DNA from: Hydrogenovibrio sp049975065
Lineage (GTDB): Bacteria > Pseudomonadota > Gammaproteobacteria > Thiomicrospirales > Thiomicrospiraceae
DNA: 45,508 nt
Direction: 5' to 3' (one strand)
Assembly: GCA_049975065.1 (NCBI GenBank)
Contig: JBNGDN010000007.1
The stretch's first letter is position 1, and each line of letters begins with the position of its first letter. The position numbers and the translations under genes are program-made. Below the pieces are notes generated by a model that had not been told where the DNA came from, did not search any database, and was given only the letters and a program-made list of their open reading frames with translations. Positions 40,789-45,508 of this stretch are shown piece by piece.

Positions 40789-41202
40789 TTACATCACCGT
40801 TCTTGTAACGAATTGCGTTTTAAAAGGTAGCTTGGCTGCAGCTAAATCGAAAGCTTCACGCGCAACGACTTCATCCACACCCTGCATCTCATAAAGAACA
40901 CGACCAGGTTGAATCTGAGCAACCCAATACTCTACACTACCTTTACCTTTACCCATACGAACTTCTAAAGGCTTATTCGTAATTGGCTTGTCTGGAAACA
41001 CTCGAATCCAGATTTTGGCACCACGTTTGACTTTTCGGGTCATTACACGACGTGCTGCTTCGATTTGACGTGATGTCATACGACCACGTTCAACTGCTTT
41101 TAAGCCGTACTGACCAAAGCTGATTTTATTACCAACATTTGCCAGGCCTCTGTTACGACCTTTATGCACTTTCCTAAATTTTGTCCGTTTTGGCATCAAC
41201 AT
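40789..41202 (-). CDS. rplP: 50S ribosomal protein L16
   Basis: Large-subunit protein near the A-site tRNA. The 137-aa sequence begins MLMPKRTKFRKVHKGRNRG and includes GRMTSRQIEAARRVMTRKVK and RMGKGKGSVEYWVA. The start is set by alignment with the E. coli protein (MLQPKRTKFRKMHKG). Confidence 0.98.
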   Translation of the reverse strand: MLMPKRTKFRKVHKGRNRGLANVGNKISFGQYGLKAVERGRMTSRQIEAARRVMTRKVKRGAKIWIRVFPDKPITNKPLEVRMGKGKGSVEYWVAQIQPGRVLYEMQGVDEVVAREAFDLAAAKLPFKTQFVTRTVM

Positions 41203-41216
41203 AACGAATAATCCTC

Positions 41217-41900
41217 TTATTTACGGCCTTTTTTACCTTTGGACTGGCTCTCATCGTTAATCATGGAAATTTTTTCCAGCTTTTCGCCTTTAAAGATCCA
41301 AACCTTAACGCCAATTTTTCCATAGGTAGTATCTGCCTCAAACGTTGCATAATCGATATCTGCTCGTAAAGTGTGTAACGGAACACGACCTTCTCGATAC
41401 CATTCTGCACGCGCAATTTCAGCTCCGTTCAGACGACCCGAAATATTGACTTTGATGCCTTCAGCGCCAAGGCGCATGGCATTACCAACCGCACGCTTCA
41501 TAGCACGACGAAATTGAATACGTTTTTCAAGTTGCTGAGCAATGCTTTCTGCAACCAATTTTGCATCGAGCTCAGGCTTCTTGATTTCTTCAATATTGAT
41601 ATTAACCGGCAACCCTGTTTTGGCTATTAGCGATTGCTTCAGCTTTTCAATATCTTCACCTTTTTTACCAATCACGACACCCGGTCTAGCGGTATGAATG
41701 GTCACACGAATGCCATTGGCAACGCGTTCAATATTAATTTGGCTCACCGAAGCATGCTTTAGCTTTTCATTGAGCTCTTTACGAATTTCAATGTCACTGA
41801 TCAAGAAATCAGAATAGTTTTTGCTATCGGCATACCAGCGGGCATTCCAGTCTTTTGTAATCCCGAGACGAATCCCAATTGGATGTACTTTTTGTCCCAT
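41217..41900 (-). CDS. rpsC: 30S ribosomal protein S3
   Basis: Small-subunit protein at the mRNA entry channel with helicase activity. The 227-aa protein has the type II KH domain (VTIHTARPGVVIGKKGEDIE, about 50-70). Its C-terminal domain has IKVNISGRLNGAEIARAEWY. It follows rplV by 11 bp. Confidence 0.98.
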   Translation of the reverse strand: MGQKVHPIGIRLGITKDWNARWYADSKNYSDFLISDIEIRKELNEKLKHASVSQINIERVANGIRVTIHTARPGVVIGKKGEDIEKLKQSLIAKTGLPVNINIEEIKKPELDAKLVAESIAQQLEKRIQFRRAMKRAVGNAMRLGAEGIKVNISGRLNGAEIARAEWYREGRVPLHTLRADIDYATFEADTTYGKIGVKVWIFKGEKLEKISMINDESQSKGKKGRK

Positions 41901-41911
41901 TCTGATTCTCC

Positions 41912-42244
41912 TTACTTATCGCCTACAGTCACAGTGATGTGACTGATGCGTTTTAAGATTCTGTTTCCACGACCTTTTGCGCGCGCACGCATGCGCTTCA
42001 TGATCGGACCTTCATTGACATAAGCTGCAGTAACTTTGAGCTCGTCAATGTCAGCGCCTTCGTTGTTTTCTGCATTAGCGATGGCAGAATTCAACACCTT
42101 GCTAATGAGATCAGACGCTTTCTTGTCGCTGAAAGCCAACAAATTAACAGCCGTTTCAACATCCTTACCGCGAATAAGATCTGCAACCAAACGCGCTTTC
42201 TGAGGAGAAATACGGGCAAATCTATGAGTAGCACTAACTTGCAT
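41912..42244 (-). CDS. rplV: 50S ribosomal protein L22
   Basis: Large-subunit protein lining the exit tunnel. 110 aa; FARISPQKARLVADLIRGKD near the start and the tunnel-loop segment MKRMRARAKGRGNRILKR are typical. Confidence 0.98.
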   Translation of the reverse strand: MQVSATHRFARISPQKARLVADLIRGKDVETAVNLLAFSDKKASDLISKVLNSAIANAENNEGADIDELKVTAAYVNEGPIMKRMRARAKGRGNRILKRISHITVTVGDK

Positions 42245-42255
42245 AACCTTTCTCC

Positions 42256-42528
42256 TTATCTAGACTTTTTATCGGCTGCATGACCACGATAAGTACGGGT
42301 CATCGAAAATTCACCCAATTTATGACCGACCATGTTTTCGGATACATAAACAGGAATGTGCTCTTTACCATTGTGTACTGCTATTGTCAGACCAATCATA
42401 TCAGGAAGAATCATTGATCTTCTTGACCATGTTTTAATCGGACGTTTATTACCAGATTCTTGTGCCTCCATCACCTTTTTCATAAGGTGATGATCTACAA
42501 AAGGTCCTTTTTTAACTGAACGTGGCAT
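42256..42528 (-). CDS. rpsS: 30S ribosomal protein S19
   Basis: Head protein of the small subunit. The 90-aa sequence begins MPRSVKKGPFVDHHLMKKV and has YVSENMVGHKLGEFSMTRTY, both diagnostic. Confidence 0.98.
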   Translation of the reverse strand: MPRSVKKGPFVDHHLMKKVMEAQESGNKRPIKTWSRRSMILPDMIGLTIAVHNGKEHIPVYVSENMVGHKLGEFSMTRTYRGHAADKKSR

Positions 42529-42539
42529 AGGGTCCTTCC

Positions 42540-43367
42540 TTATTTATTTCTACGACGTACGATCATTCCATCAGTACGCTTGTTACTACGTGTTTTCTTA
42601 CCTTTGGTGGGTACACCCCAAGGTGTCACAGGGTTACGACCACCTGAAGTACGACCCTCACCACCACCATGGGGATGATCAACCGGGTTCATGGCCACAC
42701 CACGAACAGTCGGACGAACGCCTTTCCAGCGTTTAGCACCCGCTTTGCCTAGCTTACGCAAAGAGTGCTCTTGGTTGCCAACTTCGCCGATGGTCGCACG
42801 ACACTCAGCCAGAATCTTACGCATCTCACCGGATCGTAACTTAACCAAGACATAACGACCATCACGACCTGCAATCTGCGCATAAGCACCCGCACTACGA
42901 GCGATTTGCGCACCTTTACCGGGACGCATCTCTAATGCATGAACAATGGTACCTACCGGAATGTTTCTCAGAGGTAAAGCATTGCCTGTTTTAATAGAAA
43001 CATGCTCACCTGACTCAATAGCATCACCGGCTTTTATGTGTCTGGGTGCTAAAATGTAGCGTCTTTCACCGTCCGCATATTTCAACAGTGCAATATGAGC
43101 TGTTCGATTTGGATCATATTCCAAGCGCTCAACCGTGGCTTGAACACCATCTTTATCACGTTTAAAATCCACATTACGGTAATGCTGTTTATGCCCACCA
43201 CCTTGATGACGGACAGTAATACGACCATTTGCGTTACGCCCACCTGACTTGGATTTCTTTTCCAGTAACGCCGAGAATGGCTTGCCTTTATGTAAGTCCG
43301 GCTCTACTACACTGACAACGAAACGGCGACCAGGCGAAGTAGGTTTTGATTTTTTGATAATTGCCAT
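42540..43367 (-). CDS. rplB: 50S ribosomal protein L2
   Basis: Primary 23S rRNA-binding protein close to the peptidyl-transferase centre. The 275-aa sequence contains the conserved histidine-bearing segment MNPVDHPHGGGEGRTSGG near residue 230. The basic tail KGKKTRSNKRTDGMIVRRR follows. It lies between rplW and rpsS. Confidence 0.98.
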   Translation of the reverse strand: MAIIKKSKPTSPGRRFVVSVVEPDLHKGKPFSALLEKKSKSGGRNANGRITVRHQGGGHKQHYRNVDFKRDKDGVQATVERLEYDPNRTAHIALLKYADGERRYILAPRHIKAGDAIESGEHVSIKTGNALPLRNIPVGTIVHALEMRPGKGAQIARSAGAYAQIAGRDGRYVLVKLRSGEMRKILAECRATIGEVGNQEHSLRKLGKAGAKRWKGVRPTVRGVAMNPVDHPHGGGEGRTSGGRNPVTPWGVPTKGKKTRSNKRTDGMIVRRRNK

Positions 43368-43378
43368 AACAACCTCTT

Positions 43379-43675
43379 TTATTCTGCGCCAACAAAGTCA
43401 ATTTCTTGGCCTGGCACTAAACGCACAATGGCTTTTCTAACGCCATTTCGCTTGCCTGCCCGCCCTTTAAAAACCTTTGTCTTGCCTTTGATATTAATCA
43501 TATTGACAGATTGAACCTGCACATCAAACAATGTCTCTACAGCTTGCTTAACTTCAGGCTTTGTCGCATCAGGCACCACTTTAAAGACATACTGCTCTGA
43601 CGCATCTGCCAATAAAGCTGACTTTTCGGAAACATGAGGAGCCAGCAACACTTTCAACAAACGTTCATTACTCAT
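43379..43675 (-). CDS. rplW: 50S ribosomal protein L23
   Basis: Exit-tunnel protein that binds trigger factor and SRP. 98 aa with LLKVLLAPHVSEKSALLAD and INIKGKTKVFKGRAGKRNG. Its start overlaps the rplD stop by 4 bp, indicating translational coupling. Confidence 0.98.
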   Translation of the reverse strand: MSNERLLKVLLAPHVSEKSALLADASEQYVFKVVPDATKPEVKQAVETLFDVQVQSVNMINIKGKTKVFKGRAGKRNGVRKAIVRLVPGQEIDFVGAE

Positions 43676-44292
43676 CCCAACTTCTCCTCAAGCTGCTTCA
43701 TAGCGCCTTGTGTCACTACGATAGACTTAAAACCAACCAGACTGACCGGGTCAATCGCACTGACATCACAGACATCTGCGTGATAAAGGTTTCTGGCCGA
43801 CAGATACAAATATTCGTCAAACCCTTCTGTAATTACCAATGCATCCTTCAGATTAAGCGTGGACAAATGCCCTACAAACTCTTTTGTTTTAGGCGCTGAG
43901 ACTTTAAAATCATCCACGACAACCAGTCGTTCGTTTCGCACCAGCTCAGACAGAATCGAACGTATTGCGCCGCGATACATTTTCTTATTAATCTTCTGAG
44001 AGAAGTCACGATTATGACCTGGAAATGCACGTCCGCCGCCAACCCAAACCGGGCCACGCGAGGTACCTGCGCGCGCACGACCTGAGCCTTTTTGAGCCCA
44101 AGGCTTAGCGCCACCGCCTCTAACAGCAGATCGATTCTTCTGACCTTTTGTGCCGGAACGAGCACCGGCCATATAGGCATTAACAACTTGATGCACAAGT
44201 GACTCGTTAAACTCTACGCCAAAGACAGCATCAGAAACTGTTACAGATCCCGAAGCCTTTCCACTGGCTAATTCTATTAATTTCAGATCCAT
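43672..44292 (-). CDS. rplD: 50S ribosomal protein L4
   Basis: Early-assembly large-subunit protein lining the exit tunnel; in E. coli it also represses its own S10 operon through the leader RNA. The ATG giving MDLKLIELASGKASG and 206 aa is chosen with AAGGTGG upstream; an in-frame start 33 bp earlier overlaps rplC. The segment RGGGAKPWAQKGSGRARAG is diagnostic. The hairpin in the rpsJ leader is a plausible target for comparable control here, which is an inference. Confidence 0.97.
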   Translation of the reverse strand: MDLKLIELASGKASGSVTVSDAVFGVEFNESLVHQVVNAYMAGARSGTKGQKNRSAVRGGGAKPWAQKGSGRARAGTSRGPVWVGGGRAFPGHNRDFSQKINKKMYRGAIRSILSELVRNERLVVVDDFKVSAPKTKEFVGHLSTLNLKDALVITEGFDEYLYLSARNLYHADVCDVSAIDPVSLVGFKSIVVTQGAMKQLEEKLG

Positions 44293-44302
44293 CGTGCCCA
44301 CC

Positions 44303-44941
44303 TTACTTAATCGCCTTGCGAACAATCACAGTGCTGCCTTTAGCTCCTGGCAAGGCACCTTTAATCATTAGCAATGAATTCTCAACATCAACCCTCACCA
44401 ACTCAAGATTTTGAGTGGTTTGTCTGACATCCCCCATGTGACCGGCCATTTTCTTACCTTTGAAAACTCGACCAGGCGTTTGGTTCTGTCCGATTGACCC
44501 AGGGGCACGATGCGAAACAGAGTTACCATGGGTGGCATCTTGCATTTTAAAATTATGCCGTTTCACACCACCTTGAAAACCTTTACCCTTCGTGGTTCCT
44601 GTAACATCTACCTTCGTAATTTCCGCAAATTTCTCTACCGTTATCTCAGAGCCCAACTCCAGGCCTTCAGCGTCAGATGGCTCATCCAAACGGAATTCCC
44701 ACAGTCCAATACCCGCTTCCACACCCGCTTTAGCAAAGTGTCCAGCCGATGGCTTGTTCACTCGACCTGAATGTTTTGCTCCGAAAGTCACTTGGATGGC
44801 ATTGTATCCATCAACCATACTCTCTTTTATCTGTGTAACACGGTTGGGGGTTACTTCCACAACCGTCACAGGAGTTGATACACCGTCGTCGTTAAACACA
44901 CGAGTCATACCAACCTTGGTACCAACTACACCAATACCCAT
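44303..44941 (-). CDS. rplC: 50S ribosomal protein L3
   Basis: Primary large-subunit assembly protein reaching the peptidyl-transferase centre. The 212-aa sequence starts MGIGVVGTKVGMTRVFNDDG and has the conserved loop GNSVSHRAPGSIGQNQTPGR and MAGHMGD. The glutamine in that loop is a known methylation site in E. coli L3. Confidence 0.98.
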   Translation of the reverse strand: MGIGVVGTKVGMTRVFNDDGVSTPVTVVEVTPNRVTQIKESMVDGYNAIQVTFGAKHSGRVNKPSAGHFAKAGVEAGIGLWEFRLDEPSDAEGLELGSEITVEKFAEITKVDVTGTTKGKGFQGGVKRHNFKMQDATHGNSVSHRAPGSIGQNQTPGRVFKGKKMAGHMGDVRQTTQNLELVRVDVENSLLMIKGALPGAKGSTVIVRKAIK

Positions 44942-45003
44942 ATCGTTACCTCATTTATTATTATTTATTAACCATTACGATTGATAGTTAATACCAGCTT
45001 AAT

Positions 45004-45315
45004 TTATCTAAGCTCTAATTGAACGTCCACACCAGCGGCCAGATCCAGCTTCATCAGCGCATCAACCGTTTTGTCTGTCGGATCAACAATATCCAGCATA
45101 CGCTTATGTGTTCGGATTTCGTATTGATCTCGCGCATCCTTATTGACGTGCGGAGAAACTAACACGGTGAAACGCTCTTTGCGCGTAGGCATAGGGATCG
45201 GCCCTTTTACTTGAGCACCGGTTCTCTTGGCCGTCTCGGTAATCTCACGAGCAGACTGATCGATCAAACGGTGATCAAACGCCTTTAAGCGAATACGTAT
45301 ATTTTGTGTCGCCAT
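45004..45315 (-). CDS. rpsJ: 30S ribosomal protein S10 / NusE
   Basis: Small-subunit head protein that also acts as NusE in transcription antitermination. 103 aa: NIRIRLKAFDHRLIDQSARE, GPIPMPTRKERFTVLVSPHV and KRMLDIVDPTDKTVDALM. It is the first gene of the S10 operon after tuf and has its own consensus promoter. A terminator-like hairpin lies between that promoter and the ATG. The Shine-Dalgarno (AGAGAAAAG) is weak. Confidence 0.98.
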   Translation of the reverse strand: MATQNIRIRLKAFDHRLIDQSAREITETAKRTGAQVKGPIPMPTRKERFTVLVSPHVNKDARDQYEIRTHKRMLDIVDPTDKTVDALMKLDLAAGVDVQLELR

Positions 45316-45334
45316 AAAAACTTTTCTCTATTTA

Positions 45335-45375
45335 CAAAAAAAGAAAAGCAGTGGCGTCATAAACAGACCACTGCT
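45335..45375 (-). terminator. Terminator-like hairpin in the rpsJ leader (attenuator candidate)
   Basis: Minus-strand stem AGCAGTGG/CCACTGCT with a 13-nt loop, followed by TTTCTTTTTTTG. It starts only about 8-10 nt after the predicted start of the S10 promoter transcript and ends about 20 nt before the rpsJ ATG. It could terminate tuf transcripts, attenuate the S10 operon, or both. Confidence 0.8.
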
Positions 45376-45389
45376 CATTAAGGTTGCGG

Positions 45390-45418
45390 ATTATACAAAC
45401 AAAACAATTAACTATCAA
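45390..45418 (-). promoter_or_regulatory. Sigma70 promoter of the S10 operon
   Basis: Minus strand TTGATA (45413-45418), 17-bp spacer, perfect TATAAT (45390-45395), in the tuf-rpsJ gap. A/T-rich sequence upstream may act as an UP element. Confidence 0.88.
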
Positions 45419-45449
45419 GCAATTATTTCATTTAGCAAACCAAAACTAT

Positions 45450-45508
45450 TTATTCAATAATTTTAGCCACAACACCTGCACCAACGGTACGGCCACCCTC
45501 ACGGATCG
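45450..45508 (-). CDS. tuf: Elongation factor Tu, C-terminal end (partial)
   Basis: Only the last 18 codons and part of a preceding codon are inside the window. They read REGGRTVGAGVVAKIIE and a TAA stop, the standard EF-Tu C-terminus. The position upstream of rpsJ matches the str-S10 gene order of proteobacteria. The rest of the gene lies beyond the window. Confidence 0.95.
   Translation of the reverse strand, partial: IREGGRTVGAGVVAKIIE

Noticed and set aside
1..45508. Defence system, prophage, insertion sequence, riboswitch or biosynthetic cluster
   Set aside because: Every gene except one unrecognised protein matches a housekeeping or widely distributed family. No transposase, integrase, nuclease-helicase group, repeat-spacer array or known riboswitch pattern was seen.

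Overview
The window is a block of conserved housekeeping chromosome from a gammaproteobacterium. Protein styles and gene order (rhodanese-grx-secB-gpsA divergent from gpmI; uvrA/MFS/ssb; rplU-rpmA-obgE; a complete S10-spc-alpha ribosomal cluster ending in rplQ) fit a gammaproteobacterium. The class 1B dihydroorotate dehydrogenase, short dimeric-type citrate synthase and CIRCE-controlled groESL would suit the Thiomicrospira/Hydrogenovibrio (Piscirickettsiaceae) group. That placement is an inference from recollected traits, not a computed phylogeny. I see no phage, transposase, CRISPR array, defence island or biosynthetic cluster.

Layout. 1-51 is the 5' part of an elongator tRNA-Met with its own consensus promoter. 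189-2435 holds tyrS and a class 1B pyrD (both -), with trmL starting divergently so close that the two 5' ends collide. 2940-5294 is the minus-strand operon rhodanese-grxC-secB-gpsA; gpmI runs divergently. 7274-13179 is gltBD (NADPH glutamate synthase), converging on gltA. 14552-16027 carries erpA and argC. 16212-18477 is groES-groEL with a sigma70-type promoter overlapped by a CIRCE operator and a large palindrome in the 3' UTR. 18598-21701 is rplU-rpmA-obgE-proB. 21863-30327 holds a polyprenyl diphosphate synthase, a protein I do not recognise, ssb, a YajR-like transporter, a SIMPL-domain protein, uvrA and a DUF2927 protein. 30400-45508 is read entirely from the minus strand: tuf (3' end), rpsJ through rplQ, then tatD and tcdA.

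How the parts work together. gltBD makes glutamate from 2-oxoglutarate and glutamine; gltA feeds carbon to 2-oxoglutarate; argC and proB draw on glutamate for arginine and proline. The ribosomal cluster has three recognisable promoters matching the S10, spc and alpha operon boundaries, and the S10 leader contains a terminator-like hairpin. rpmJ is missing from its usual place between secY and rpsM.

Main unexplained signal. A 10-bp perfect palindrome, CCAGGCCTGG, occurs 11 times exactly, and its 8-bp core CAGGCCTG 21 times (simple expectation for 45.5 kb about 0.04 and 0.7). It lies both inside genes, where it writes the peptides QAW or xGL, and between genes, where it forms the stems of terminators. 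It behaves like a highly iterated palindrome or an uptake/methylation-linked word. The second unexplained item is the 145-bp imperfect palindrome abutting the groEL stop codon. I do not claim a new multi-gene system here.
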